DNA of 64,000 nucleotides. Origin: JBDWFY01 sp965275915. Lineage in GTDB: Bacteria > Pseudomonadota > Alphaproteobacteria > Rhizobiales > Stappiaceae. Made by a program: the position numbers and the translations under genes. Shown here piece after piece: positions 51,570 to 60,498 of the stretch. The first letter of the stretch is position 1; the number at the start of each line of letters is the position of its first letter. The stretch is from contig CBDHYI010000007.1 in the NCBI GenBank assembly GCA_965275915.1, positions 1,550,001-1,614,000 on the forward strand, written 5' to 3'. The notes beneath the pieces are model-generated. The model was given only the letters and a program-made list of their open reading frames with translations. It was not told the origin of the DNA and made no database searches.

Positions 51570-52853
51570 CTACAACGTGCCCTTCCCTTTCCAGGTCGCC
51601 GCCCAGTCCCAGCGCGGCGCCAGCAAGTCCGCTTTGCCGAATTTCTTCAAAATGCCGTTCGCGGCCCAACTCGCGCTTGCAAAGGTCGCCTGCAGCAGAT
51701 AACCGCCGGTCGGCGCATCCCAATCAAGCATTTCACCGGCGACGAACATGTCGGGTATGGCCCGCAATTCCAGATCGTCTGTCACAGCACTTTGCATTAT
51801 GCCGCCGGCAGAAGAAATGGCACGGCTCATCGGCGCAATATCCTTCAGGGTTAACGGGATATTCTTGATCTGCCAGGCAAGATCCGGCGCCGATATGCCG
51901 GTTGAACGCCCGTGCACTTCGCGCATGAGATTGAATTCGACGGCACTCAGTCCGGCCTTTTTTCGAAGAAAGTTGGACATGGACTGTTTGCCGCGCGGTT
52001 GATCCAGGCGTTTTGCCAACGCCGGCTCATCGACATCCGGACGCAGATCAACGGTTATCGGGACAGCTCCTTGCGCAAACAGCTTTTGCCGCAGGTTTGC
52101 CGACAGGGCGTAGATCACATGGCCCTCGATGCCCTTTGCGGTGATCATCGCCTCCCCGCGCAGCGTTTTATCACCGGTTGAAACCGCGATGTTTTTCAAT
52201 GGTGTGCCGGCAAACCGGTCCGAAAACAGCGGCGACCATTCAAGAACGAAGCCGCAATTGGCCGGCTGAAGGATGTCGACATCCACCCCCTTTTCCTGCA
52301 GCGTCCCGACCCAGGTGCCATCGGACCCCAGGCGCGGCCAGCTTGCGCCCCCCAGAGCCAGAAGGCACGCGGCCGGAGCCACCCGGCGTGTGAGGCCCGC
52401 CTCCGTCGAAAACATCAAACGGTCCTGAGCGTCCCACCCTTCCCAACGATGCCGGGAATGGAACGTCGCTCCAAAGCGATCAAGATGTCGCAACCACGCC
52501 CGCAGAAGCGGCGACGCTTTCATGGAACGGGGAAACACACGGCCGCTTGACCCGACAAAGGTCGGTTCTCCCAGCGCCTCCGACCAGGCCGTAAGCCGGG
52601 AGGGAGGAAATGCATCGAGCATCGGCGCGAGCCATGCCCCGCCGGTCTCGTAACGGGCCAGAAACGGCCCCCGCGCCTCCGAATGAGTCATGTTCAGTCC
52701 GCCGCGTCCGGCCATCAGAAATTTTCGGGCCACGGTGGGCATCTGATCGAAGATCTGGACCCGCAACCCGGCACTCAGCAGGACTTCCGCAGCAAACAAT
52801 CCGGCCGGACCGGCCCCAATCACCGCGACGAGCGGCTCTCCACCATCACTCAA
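51570..52853 (-). CDS. NAD(P)/FAD-dependent oxidoreductase (HI0933/BaiN-like)
   Basis: The 427-residue protein has the FAD-binding VAVIGAGPAGLFAAEVLLSAG, the KFLMAGRGGLNMTHSE motif, CLLALGGASWPRLGSDG, the family segment GIEGHVIYALSANLR and a C-terminal end AGEMLDWDAPTGGYLLQATFASASWAANG. The last part is typical of the HI0933-like flavoproteins. The start is uncertain: TTG 52853 gives the usual short N-terminus, whereas longer frames would cross the terminator at 52875-52911. The substrate is unknown; some family members reduce steroids. Confidence 0.88.
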   Translation of the reverse strand: MSDGGEPLVAVIGAGPAGLFAAEVLLSAGLRVQIFDQMPTVARKFLMAGRGGLNMTHSEARGPFLARYETGGAWLAPMLDAFPPSRLTAWSEALGEPTFVGSSGRVFPRSMKASPLLRAWLRHLDRFGATFHSRHRWEGWDAQDRLMFSTEAGLTRRVAPAACLLALGGASWPRLGSDGTWVGTLQEKGVDVDILQPANCGFVLEWSPLFSDRFAGTPLKNIAVSTGDKTLRGEAMITAKGIEGHVIYALSANLRQKLFAQGAVPITVDLRPDVDEPALAKRLDQPRGKQSMSNFLRKKAGLSAVEFNLMREVHGRSTGISAPDLAWQIKNIPLTLKDIAPMSRAISSAGGIMQSAVTDDLELRAIPDMFVAGEMLDWDAPTGGYLLQATFASASWAANGILKKFGKADLLAPRWDWAATWKGKGTL

Positions 52854-52874
52854 TGAACTTAATCCCCAGCCGAC

Positions 52875-52911
52875 ACAAAACAAAAGGCCCGCACAATCTC
52901 TCATACGGGCC
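52875..52911 (-). terminator. Rho-independent terminator
   Basis: On the minus strand GGCCCG-N14-CGGGCC (fwd 52886-52911) is followed by TTTTGTTTTGT (fwd 52875-52885). It ends transcription of the gene at 52967-53722 and lies just before the flavoprotein gene, which supports the short start chosen there. Confidence 0.75.
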
Positions 52912-52966
52912 GCGGTCGTCGCTGGCAAATTCTTTGGCTGGGGAGCGACCAGTTTCAGAAGCGCTC

Positions 52967-53722
52967 TTACTGGGTTGTCAGCTCCTTTTGTGCCGCGCCC
53001 GGCTCCGGGGCAACCGGCTGATCGAGCTCGGCGGCGGCCGCCGGTTCCTTGCCCTGAGCCGGCGCGCAGTAGGAATATTGCAGCGAAGACTGGTTTCCGG
53101 CCGAAATCTCAAGTTTCAGGCCTCCGAGCGGACGAAGAAGAACTTCGGTTTCGTATCGCTGATTATCGATATCGACACAGCGGATAAGCACATTCTGACC
53201 GGAGGAGTAATCCCCTTCGGTTTGAAGAACCCTGCACTGACTGTCGGAAAAGAACACCCGATTGCCCTTTATGGCCAATGCCTGATCGTCGACAATATCC
53301 TCGATCGTTTGTGTTCCGCTGCAGACGTCTTCCGACAGACCCCAGATACCCTGAAACTGTTCGGCGAGCGCCAGGGACGGCGCAGCCGGTTGCCCGGTCT
53401 CCGTATCTGAGAGTGCATTGGGAATATCGGCAGGGGGAACAGGACCCCGTTCCACGGTTGGCGTTCCCGGCTGAACCGGCGCGGTCTGACCGGTTCCCTC
53501 CGGCAGAGCAGCCGGCGGCTGAAGAGGCTGCGTCTGTACGGCATTGGGGTCGGCCTGTGCCGGAGGCTGGACCTGCGGTTCAGGCTCGCCCTTGTCGCGT
53601 TTCCAGAATTTGAGGGTGTCGAGACTCCAGAAATCGTTGGCATCGCCTGCTCCGGTAAAGCCAAGACTGATGGCCAAAAACAATATGGATAAAAGAGAAA
53701 GTCGACTGTTTTTCATGATCAT
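52967..53722 (-). CDS. Secreted proline-rich protein of unknown function
   Basis: The 251-residue protein has an N-terminal signal (NSRLSLLSILFLAISLGFTGAGDA) and a low-complexity Pro/Gln/Thr linker (about 45-115). A globular domain (about 118-222) begins LAEQFQGIWGLSEDVCSG and contains four cysteines, and the tail is again rich in Ala/Pro/Glu. No known family was recognised. A linker of this kind suggests a periplasmic or envelope-spanning protein. It is a single-gene unit closed by the terminator at 52875-52911. Confidence 0.75.
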   Translation of the reverse strand: MIMKNSRLSLLSILFLAISLGFTGAGDANDFWSLDTLKFWKRDKGEPEPQVQPPAQADPNAVQTQPLQPPAALPEGTGQTAPVQPGTPTVERGPVPPADIPNALSDTETGQPAAPSLALAEQFQGIWGLSEDVCSGTQTIEDIVDDQALAIKGNRVFFSDSQCRVLQTEGDYSSGQNVLIRCVDIDNQRYETEVLLRPLGGLKLEISAGNQSSLQYSYCAPAQGKEPAAAAELDQPVAPEPGAAQKELTTQ

Positions 53723-53920
53723 CCGCAGTTTCTGCGCTCCTGCCTCCGGTCGGGAAAGCGGGCTTCTGAATGCACGGCAGTCCTATCGCTTCAGATTATA
53801 GCTCGCAATCAAGATATGTTGACGGCACTTCAAAGGAAAAAGAACGGCTAAGCGAATGGCGAATGTTGCATTTTGTGAACAAATATAGAACAATCGCGAT
53901 GAAATTGAGATGAAGTTACC

Positions 53921-54406
53921 ATGTCCATCCTCCCTGATTTCAGAGATCCGTTGCATGATGGCCGTCAATCGGACACCGCTTTGCGCATCAGAAAAGGCAC
54001 GGCCCGGCTGCTCAGACAATTCGGCTTCGCCTGTCTGCCTGAACTGACCCTAGCCTCAGGCAGACGCGCGGATCTGGTTGCGATCGGTGCCAAAGGCGAT
54101 ATCTGGATCATTGAAGTAAAGTCCTCGGTTGCCGATTTCAAGGCTGACCGGAAATGGCCCGACTACAGACACCACTGCGACCGGTTCTTCTTTGCAACGG
54201 CGCCGGAGGTGCCGATGGATATTTTTCCTCAAAACGCCGGCCTCATCCTGTCTGACGGATATGGCGCGGAAATACTGCGGGAGGCCGATGAACACAAACT
54301 GGCCGCCGCAACGCGTAAAGCGGTATCCCTCCGCTTCGCCCAGAGCGCGGCCCTGCGGCTTCAGGATTTGATGGATCCGGACAGTGCCGCTCTGACCGGC
54401 CTTTAG
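53921..54406 (+). CDS. mmcB: MmcB-family DNA repair protein
   Basis: The 161-residue protein has the PD-(D/E)XK-like core LASGRRADLVAIGAKGDIWIIEVKSSVADFKADRKWPDYRHHCDRFFFAT. Asp, Glu and Lys of a nuclease-like site are visible. MmcB contributes to mitomycin C resistance in Caulobacter; the family is confined largely to alphaproteobacteria. It is convergent with actR, and a CGTGACG/CGTCACG hairpin near 54431-54459 lies between them. Confidence 0.88.
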   Translation: MSILPDFRDPLHDGRQSDTALRIRKGTARLLRQFGFACLPELTLASGRRADLVAIGAKGDIWIIEVKSSVADFKADRKWPDYRHHCDRFFFATAPEVPMDIFPQNAGLILSDGYGAEILREADEHKLAAATRKAVSLRFAQSAALRLQDLMDPDSAALTGL

Positions 54407-54476
54407 ACACCCAGGGCATTTCACCCGTATCGTGACGTGAAGGCGATTCAACCGTCACGCGATGCGCTCCGGCCGG

Positions 54477-55040
54477 CTATCGCGGCGCCCGCTTTGCCAG
54501 GATGCGCTGCAACGTGCGCCGGTGCATGTTGAGGCGGCGCGCGGTTTCCGAAACATTGTGGTCGCAGAGTTCGTAAACCCGCTGAATATGCTCCCAGCGC
54601 ACGCGGTCGGCGGACATCGGGTTTTCCGGCGGCGGAGCCTTGTCGTCCCGCTCCCGGATCAGGGCCGCATAGATGTCATCGGGATCCGCGGGTTTCGCCA
54701 GATAGTCGATCGCACCCAGTTTCACGGCTGTTACGGCCGAGGCGATATTGCCGTATCCGGTCAGAATAATGGCTCTGGAGTCAGCCCGCTTTGCATGAAT
54801 CGCTTCGATAACGGATAACCCGTTTCCGTCTTCCAACCTGAGGTCAACCACGGCAAAGGCCGGACCGACGGTCGACACCTGCGTGAGTGCTTCAGAAACA
54901 CTGTCCGCCGTAATCGGTTCAAATCCGCGTTTTTCCATCGCCCTTGCCAGCCGCTGCTGGAAGGGACGGTCATCATCAACAATCAGGAGCCTGTTATCTT
55001 CGGAAATTTTTCCGGCACCATCCTGCGGCGCAACGGTCAT
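54477..55040 (-). CDS. actR: Redox response regulator ActR/RegA
   Basis: The 187-residue regulator has an N-terminal receiver (LLIVDDDRPFQQRLARAMEKRGF, phospho-acceptor Asp66 in VVDLRLEDGNG, Lys116 in IDYLAKPADPDD) and a C-terminal Fis-type HTH (WEHIQRVYELCDHNVSETARRLNMHRRTLQRILAKRAPR). This matches RegA/PrrA/ActR, which controls respiration, nitrogen fixation or acid tolerance according to redox state. It follows the actS sensor on the same strand after 121 bases. Confidence 0.95.
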   Translation of the reverse strand: MTVAPQDGAGKISEDNRLLIVDDDRPFQQRLARAMEKRGFEPITADSVSEALTQVSTVGPAFAVVDLRLEDGNGLSVIEAIHAKRADSRAIILTGYGNIASAVTAVKLGAIDYLAKPADPDDIYAALIRERDDKAPPPENPMSADRVRWEHIQRVYELCDHNVSETARRLNMHRRTLQRILAKRAPR

Positions 55041-55161
55041 TGGATATTATCCCGCTTCATTTAACATTCTTTCTTGGAACCGTTATAGTTAGCAAATGGT
55101 CCCGCGCCAAGGGATCGCCCCGTGTTTACGCGCTCAAACGCCCATTTATCGCCGCGTTTGG

Positions 55162-56478
55162 TTACTGGCTCAGAGCTCTGTCCATTGCCGACCGAGGCCA
55201 GCTGATCGTGATCACAGCACCTGTGTCAGGATGCCGCCGATTGGCGAGAACGACCTCTCCACCCGTCCGCTCCAGCAGCGTTTTTGCGATGAAAAACCCA
55301 AGCCCCAGCCCGCCGGCCTTTCCCTCTGTCTCTTTCTTTTTCGGCCGCCATCGAGTGGTGACGTAAGGATCACCGAGCCGGTCCATAACATCGGAGGCAA
55401 ATCCGGGACCATCGTCCGATATGATGATCGTCAGGGACGACGCGTCCCATCGGGCGGAGACCTCCACCTTTTTGTCCGCAAAATCGACGGCGTTTTCAAT
55501 CAGGTTGCCAAGCCCGTAGTGAATGGCCGGGTTGCGGGCGCCGATAGGCTCTTCGCCTTCGCCTGACAGCGCGGTTGAAATCAGGACGCCGAAATCCCGA
55601 TGAGGTGCAATGACTTCTTCCAACAGCTGCGAGACCGGAATCTGCCGAAACATCTCGTCGGGTTCGCTGGATAACTGGGTCAGTTTTTGCAGAATTTCAC
55701 GACAACGGTCCGACTGACTCCGAATGAGGGTCACATCCTCTTTGCGGAAATCATCCGATTCAAATTCCGGCTCAAGCTCTTTCGCCGCAAGATAAATTGT
55801 TGCCAGAGGCGTGCCCAGTTCATGCGCGGCGGCGGCGGCAAGACCATCGAGTGCGTTAAGGTGCTGCTCGCGGGCCAGAACGAGTTCGGTCGCCGCCAAC
55901 GCATCGGAGAGCTGACGCCCTTCCGTGGCGACGCGGAATGCGTAAATGGCCATGAAAATCAGAGAAAAAACAAGCGCAACCCAGACACCGAGCTCGTAAA
56001 GATTGGGCAACTCGAAGACCTCGCCCCCGATCCAGGGCAAAGGCATGTGAAACAGAGCGAGAAAACTCGCGAAAAACGAAGCCACAATCACAAGTATGAC
56101 TGTCCATTTCGGCGCCAGTGTCGTCGCCGAGACCATGACCGGTGCGAGAAGCAAAAATATAAATGGATTGCCGATGCCTCCGGTGAGATACAGAAGGCCG
56201 GACAGCTGAGCCAGATCGTAGCCCAGTTGCAATGCCGCCCATTTGTCCGGCAGACGCAGGCTGGACGGATACCTGATCTTCAGAAACAGGTTCAGCCAGG
56301 CGGACAATGCAATCAGGGCAAGGCAAGCGCCGAGCGGTAGCTGAAAGCCGATTGGAAAGTAGACAATCAGAATAGCGGCGGTCTGGCCGATGACGGCAAG
56401 CCAGCGCAGTCGGACAAGCGTATCCAGCCGAAGGAGACTGTCAGCAAAGGGACTGTAGGCGGGGTTCTTATCTGGCAT
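55162..56478 (-). CDS. actS: Redox sensor histidine kinase ActS/RegB
   Basis: The 438-residue kinase has six membrane segments (about 26-180), the quinone-binding heptapeptide GGIGNPF (residues 100-106), phospho-acceptor His219 in AAHELGTPLATIYLA and the redox-active cysteine region SQSDRCREIL (Cys259). The catalytic domain has LIENAVDFA, DDGPGF and GLGLGFFIAKTLLERTGG. These are the diagnostic RegB features. The start is ATG 56478. It phosphorylates ActR. Confidence 0.95.
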   Translation of the reverse strand: MPDKNPAYSPFADSLLRLDTLVRLRWLAVIGQTAAILIVYFPIGFQLPLGACLALIALSAWLNLFLKIRYPSSLRLPDKWAALQLGYDLAQLSGLLYLTGGIGNPFIFLLLAPVMVSATTLAPKWTVILVIVASFFASFLALFHMPLPWIGGEVFELPNLYELGVWVALVFSLIFMAIYAFRVATEGRQLSDALAATELVLAREQHLNALDGLAAAAAHELGTPLATIYLAAKELEPEFESDDFRKEDVTLIRSQSDRCREILQKLTQLSSEPDEMFRQIPVSQLLEEVIAPHRDFGVLISTALSGEGEEPIGARNPAIHYGLGNLIENAVDFADKKVEVSARWDASSLTIIISDDGPGFASDVMDRLGDPYVTTRWRPKKKETEGKAGGLGLGFFIAKTLLERTGGEVVLANRRHPDTGAVITISWPRSAMDRALSQ

Positions 56479-56603
56479 TGTTTCCGATCTGCCGGTTACT
56501 GTCGCCGCGACTGGTGCCCTTGTGCGGCACGCCACAACATGTTAGCCCACCTGCCAAACGACAAATCCAAGCGGCACGCCGCGTAACGAGTGTGGAATTT
56601 TTC

Positions 56604-57107
56604 ATGACAGAGAGCAATGAACAAGGCGCTGCCAATGCCCAGGATGGAGCTCAATCCGCTCCGGGAATGAATGTCCTGGCCCAGTATATCAAGGATTTTT
56701 CGTTTGAGAATCCAAATGCACCGGCGTCTCTGCAGCCCAACGGCCAGCCCAAACTCGACATCAATGTCAACGTGAATGCCAATCCGGTCGGAGAAGCGCA
56801 ATTTGAAGTGACACTGCTGATCAACGCCAAGGCTGCAAACGACAAAACCGTGCTGTTCAACGTTGAAATTGCCTATGGCGGCGTGTTTCAGATCTCCGGC
56901 GTCCCGCAGGAACATCTGCATCCGTTCGTGATGATCGAATGCCCGCGCATGCTGTTTCCATTCGCACGCCAGATCGTCTCGGATGCGACCCGCAACGGCG
57001 GCTTTCCGCCACTCCTGATCGACCCGATCGATTTTGCAAATCTTTATCGCCAGAACATGGCGAAACAGGCGGCTGCACAACAGGCTGAAGGACAGCAAGC
57101 CAACTGA
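56604..57107 (+). CDS. secB: Protein-export chaperone SecB
   Basis: SecB keeps preproteins unfolded and hands them to SecA. The 167-residue protein has MNVLAQYIKDFSFENPNAP, LDINVNVNANPVGEAQFEVTLLINAKA, the YGGVFQISGVPQEHLHPFVMIECPRMLFPFARQIVSDATRNGGFPPLLIDPIDFANLY core and a Gln/Ala-rich tail. It diverges from actS and is followed by a strong terminator. In many Rhizobiales it neighbours fxsA; here it does not. Confidence 0.97.
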   Translation: MTESNEQGAANAQDGAQSAPGMNVLAQYIKDFSFENPNAPASLQPNGQPKLDINVNVNANPVGEAQFEVTLLINAKAANDKTVLFNVEIAYGGVFQISGVPQEHLHPFVMIECPRMLFPFARQIVSDATRNGGFPPLLIDPIDFANLYRQNMAKQAAAQQAEGQQAN

Positions 57108-57182
57108 TCGGGTTCACGCCGGTTTTTGAGACGTGCGAACCGTATTCTGTCGGCTGATCGTGAGAGAGTCCCGAGTTATGTC

Positions 57183-57213
57183 CCCGGAAACGAGTGATCG
57201 TTTCCGGGTTTTT
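57183..57213 (+). terminator. Rho-independent terminator of secB
   Basis: A perfect 11-bp stem CCCGGAAACGA (57183-57193) / TCGTTTCCGGG (57198-57208) with a GTGA tetraloop is followed by TTTTT (57209-57213). It is 76 bases after the secB stop. Confidence 0.9.
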
Positions 57214-57250
57214 CATGCCCGATGCGGTGCAGACAACATATGCCCGGCAA

Positions 57251-57487
57251 TCAGGTTTCATTACCGTTGTTTCGCTTCAGCGCATCCCTTACGTCCTGTC
57301 GCCTGAGGCCGATGTCCCTGATCAGGTAATCCGGCAGTTCCTGCACATGCTGCCTGTCGTGGTGATATTTCAGCCAGCGGCTGAAGCGGTGCGCCAGCCT
57401 CCGAAGCAGGGTGCGTTTTCGATCTTCGAACGCAGCCCCCTCCGCCTCCGCGACCCGATTTATTGAGCAGGAATAAGACATTGACAT
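57251..57487 (-). CDS. DUF1127 small protein
   Basis: The 78-residue protein has a C-terminal DUF1127 domain (RRLAHRFSRWLKYHHDRQHVQELPDYLIRDIGLRRQDVRDAL), in which the LPD-L-DIGL-R motif is clear. Such small basic proteins are frequent in alphaproteobacteria and some bind RNA or affect phosphate and carbon metabolism. ATG 57487 and 57481 are both possible; AAGGA lies just upstream. It is convergent with secB. Confidence 0.82.
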   Translation of the reverse strand: MSMSYSCSINRVAEAEGAAFEDRKRTLLRRLAHRFSRWLKYHHDRQHVQELPDYLIRDIGLRRQDVRDALKRNNGNET

Positions 57488-57621
57488 CGTCCTTCTCGTT
57501 TCACAATGACGATGCACAAACGTTACAGACCAGCGCTGCGGTCAGATCGCAAATATGGTCTTTTTACGCGAACTGAATTCAATCTTGCCGCCCAGTCGAT
57601 TTTGAAACGCGCCCGATGCGG

Positions 57622-57890
57622 TTAGGGTATGGCCCCATAAATGTACTTAAAATGGTATGAGCCGATTGGTTCGGATACAAGGCGCATGTTCGAAGGAAAC
57701 CGTCCGGTTTTCAAGAACGTGCAACGCTGTAGCCGGACCAATCGGCCCTATCCGAAAGGACGGACAAACGGCTTCAATCTGCTGCGTCAGGCTGTTCAAC
57801 CGGGCATAAAGCCCGCTTTTCACACCCTTCCTTCCAGCTTTTTGCCGTTTGATCCGCCATTTTAAGTATATTTATGGGGCCATACCCTAA
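57622..57890. repeat. Structured repeat element C (MITE-like)
   Basis: Terminal inverted repeats of 34 nt lie at 57622-57655 and 57857-57890 with 33 of 34 positions complementary; both ends read TTAGGGTATGG, so TA is at each border. Hairpin 1 pairs GCCGATTGGTTCGG (57661-57674) with CCGGACCAATCGGC (57733-57746). Hairpin 2 pairs CGGACAAACGGC (57761-57772) with GCCGTTTGATCCG (57844-57856). The layout equals that of element B, and AAGGCGC...GCAACG..GT at the base of hairpin 1 is shared with it. It fills most of the gap 57488-57922; no credible gene is seen there. Confidence 0.85.
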
Positions 57891-57922
57891 AGTCTACAGT
57901 CGTTGAAGGGAGGGACCGGCGC

Positions 57923-58375
57923 ATGGATGACCTGGATCGTTTTGACTGGCACTTGCTGGAACTGCTTCAGGTCGACAGCCGTCAGACCGGCAAGCAACTG
58001 TCCGAGCAGGTCGGTCTGTCCCCGGCTGCCTGCCTCCGGCGCGTTCAACGGCTGCGACAGTCCGGAGCGATTGAACGGGACGTGGCTGTCCTGTCGCCGA
58101 AACTGTCATCACCTTCAGTGACGATCATTGTTCTGCTGACGCTCGCCCGGGATGCGCCGGACCGGGTCGATGTGCTCCGCCGCCAGATGCTCAAGCTGCC
58201 TCAGATCAAGCAGATCTGTCATGTCACCGGCGAAGCGGACTTCGCCATGACAGTTGTCTGCCACACCATGGAGGACTACGCGGCCTTTACCGAAGAACAC
58301 TTTTACGAGCCGCATATCAAGCGGTTCGAGAGCCTTGTCGTTCTCAGGGACTGGCACAAGGACGGCAGCTCATGA
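57923..58375 (+). CDS. Lrp/AsnC-family transcriptional regulator
   Basis: A 150-residue regulator with the HTH LDRFDWHLLELLQVDSRQTGKQLSEQVGLSPAACLRRVQRLRQSGAIERDVAVL and the RAM domain KLPQIKQICHVTGEADFAMTVVCHTMEDYAAFTEEHF. The RBS GGGAGG lies about ten bases upstream. Its last codons overlap the 3' end of the convergent ThiF-type gene by six bases. Element C ends 32 bases before its start and so lies in its promoter region. Its effector is unknown. Confidence 0.92.
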   Translation: MDDLDRFDWHLLELLQVDSRQTGKQLSEQVGLSPAACLRRVQRLRQSGAIERDVAVLSPKLSSPSVTIIVLLTLARDAPDRVDVLRRQMLKLPQIKQICHVTGEADFAMTVVCHTMEDYAAFTEEHFYEPHIKRFESLVVLRDWHKDGSS

Positions 58376-59170
58376 GTGCAGGTCCGCAAAGGGGACCGGC
58401 CTTTCGCCGTTGAGCGGGTTATTCCGATTCCACCGGTAGCGGATGGTTTCAAATCGCGCGGTTCGGGCATCGTAAAGCAGCAGCCGACCAACCAGGCTTT
58501 CGCCAATGCCGACAATTTCCTTAATCGCTTCAAGAGACTGCATCGAGCCGATCACACCCGTCAGCGCACCCAGAACCCCGGCGGTGGCACAGGTCGGCAG
58601 GCTGCCGTCGGCAGGCGGATTTGGAAACAGGCAACGATATGTCGGATGTGGCGTGCCGTTGTCGCCGGCCGCATAAGGCTTGAGAGTGGTAATCGAGCCG
58701 TCGAACTGACCGACCGCACCGGTTATCAGCGGGCGTTTGGCGAAAAAACAGGCATCGGACGTCAAATACCGGGTCGCAAAATTATCGGAGCCGTCAATGA
58801 CGACATCATAGTCTGCGATCAGAGCAACCGCATTTTGGCGGGTGAGCCGCGCGCAATGCGGCTCAACCTGCACATGGGGATTGATCCTTCCCAGGGACCG
58901 GACCGCGCTTTCGACCTTGGCGGTGCCCACCGTATCCGTATCGTGAATGACCTGCCGCTGAAGGTTTGACAGCGAAACGTGATCGTCATCGATGACACCG
59001 ATCCGCCCGACACCGGCCGCAGCGAGATATTGAAGCGCCGGCGCACCCAAGCCACCCGCGCCGATCACAAGAACGCCGGATTGCTTGAGCTTCTGCTGCC
59101 CCGGCCCGCCGACATCGGCAAGAACGATATGACGGGCATAACGTTCCAGTTCAGCAGTCTCAAAACTCAT
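58370..59170 (-). CDS. ThiF/MoeB-family adenylyltransferase
   Basis: The 266-residue protein adenylates the C-terminal glycine of a ubiquitin-like sulfur carrier such as MoaD or ThiS. It shows YARHIVLADVGGPGQQKLKQSGVLVIGAGGLGAPALQYLAAAGVGRIGVIDDDHVSLSNLQRQVIHDT, the VIDGSDNFATRYL segment with the catalytic Asp, and CLFPNPP. There is no rhodanese extension. MoeB (molybdopterin) and ThiF (thiamine) roles cannot be separated, since no carrier gene is adjacent. Confidence 0.88.
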   Translation of the reverse strand: MSFETAELERYARHIVLADVGGPGQQKLKQSGVLVIGAGGLGAPALQYLAAAGVGRIGVIDDDHVSLSNLQRQVIHDTDTVGTAKVESAVRSLGRINPHVQVEPHCARLTRQNAVALIADYDVVIDGSDNFATRYLTSDACFFAKRPLITGAVGQFDGSITTLKPYAAGDNGTPHPTYRCLFPNPPADGSLPTCATAGVLGALTGVIGSMQSLEAIKEIVGIGESLVGRLLLYDARTARFETIRYRWNRNNPLNGERPVPFADLHS

Positions 59171-59247
59171 GACGGGACCTTAGCTATCGGGTTGAACCGG
59201 AGATTGTTCGATTTCTACGGGATTGAAACGCATAGCAAAAATCGGGC

Positions 59248-60336
59248 TTATCGCAAAAGCCGGCTTACAAGGTGAGCCGTATAATCCACCATGGGAATCA
59301 CGCGGGCATAATTCAGGCGTGTCGGGCCGATCACACCCAGCACACCGACGATATTCTGCTCGCTGTCCCGATAGGGCGAAACGACAAGCGAGGAGCCGGA
59401 CAGGGAAAACAGGTTGTTTTCCGATCCGATGAAAATCCGGACGCCGTCGCCCTTTTCGGCCAGTCCCAGCAATTGTATTAGTTCGCGCTTGTTTTCCAGA
59501 TCGTCGAAAAGCAAGCGGATACGCTCAAGATCCTCAACCGCCTTGAAATCTTCAAGCAGGTTCGACCTTCCCCGGACGATCAATGTCGGCTGGCCGCTGT
59601 TTTCGTCACCGACCTGAACGGCAAGACCGGCATCGATCACTTTTCTGGTCAGGGCGTCCAGAACCGCCTTTTCCTCATCCATGATTTTGCTGAGCGCTTC
59701 CTTGGCTTCAGCGAGCGTTTTTCCGCGAATATGGGCATTGAGATAGTTGGACGCCTCAACGAGAGCGGATTGGGGCAGGCCGTGCGGCAGATCGATGACC
59801 CGATTTTCCACCGTCCCGTCCTCGGTCACCATCACCACCAGCGCTTTTTGCGGCTCCAACTGAACGAATTCCAGATGTTTCAGCGGCGAATCGGTTTTAT
59901 GAGTCAACACGACACCCGCCCCCCGGGACAGTCCGGAGAGCATCTGGCTCGCTTCTGTCAGCACCTGCTCGTAACTTTTCTCCGAGCCGGCTTTCACCTG
60001 AACGGCAATCCGATCGCGCTCTTCCTTCGTCAGATCCCCGACCTCAAGCAGCGCATCGACAAAAAAACGAAGACCCAGCTCGGTCGGCATCCGGCCCGCG
60101 CTGGTATGGGGCGAATAAACCAGCCCCAGATGCTCAAGATCCGCCATGACATTGCGCACCGAAGCCGGCGAAAGCGTCATCGGCAGAAGGCGCGAGATGT
60201 TACGCGAGCCGACCGGCTCACCCGTATCCAGATAGGACTCCACAATAGAACGGAAGATGGCTCGCGAACGTTTGTCTAGTTCCGTAAGACTGGCCGACAT
60301 GGAACCCAAATTCACAGAATTTCCCAAATTTGCCAT
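59248..60336 (-). CDS. hrcA: Heat-inducible transcription repressor HrcA
   Basis: HrcA represses chaperone operons by binding CIRCE. The 362-residue protein has LDKRSRAIFRSIVESYLDTGEPVGSRNISRLLPMTLSPASVRNVMADLEHLGLVYSPHTSAGRMPTELGLRFFVD at the N-terminus (winged HTH) and the C-terminal LSGSSLVVSPYRDSEQNIVGVLGVIGPTRLNYARVIPMVDYTA. ATG 60336 or 60300 could start it. It diverges from rph, a normal alphaproteobacterial layout. No CIRCE palindrome was seen in the intergenic region. Confidence 0.96.
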   Translation of the reverse strand: MANLGNSVNLGSMSASLTELDKRSRAIFRSIVESYLDTGEPVGSRNISRLLPMTLSPASVRNVMADLEHLGLVYSPHTSAGRMPTELGLRFFVDALLEVGDLTKEERDRIAVQVKAGSEKSYEQVLTEASQMLSGLSRGAGVVLTHKTDSPLKHLEFVQLEPQKALVVMVTEDGTVENRVIDLPHGLPQSALVEASNYLNAHIRGKTLAEAKEALSKIMDEEKAVLDALTRKVIDAGLAVQVGDENSGQPTLIVRGRSNLLEDFKAVEDLERIRLLFDDLENKRELIQLLGLAEKGDGVRIFIGSENNLFSLSGSSLVVSPYRDSEQNIVGVLGVIGPTRLNYARVIPMVDYTAHLVSRLLR

Positions 60337-60498
60337 CCGATCGTTCCGTTTGCGGTACGCATTATCCGAATAAACAGTCCCGCTGCGACATCTATTTTCT
60401 CATTTAGTGTCATTTTCTGAGATTTCTGCAAGCTTTGCCTTTGCGCTCTTTCGGCCATCCCGCTAAAACCCGCCATGAACCGATCAACGGAGCATAAA

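Noticed and set aside
60337..60498. CIRCE operator sought between hrcA and rph
   Set aside because: No TTAGCACTC-N9-GAGTGCTAA-like sequence was found.
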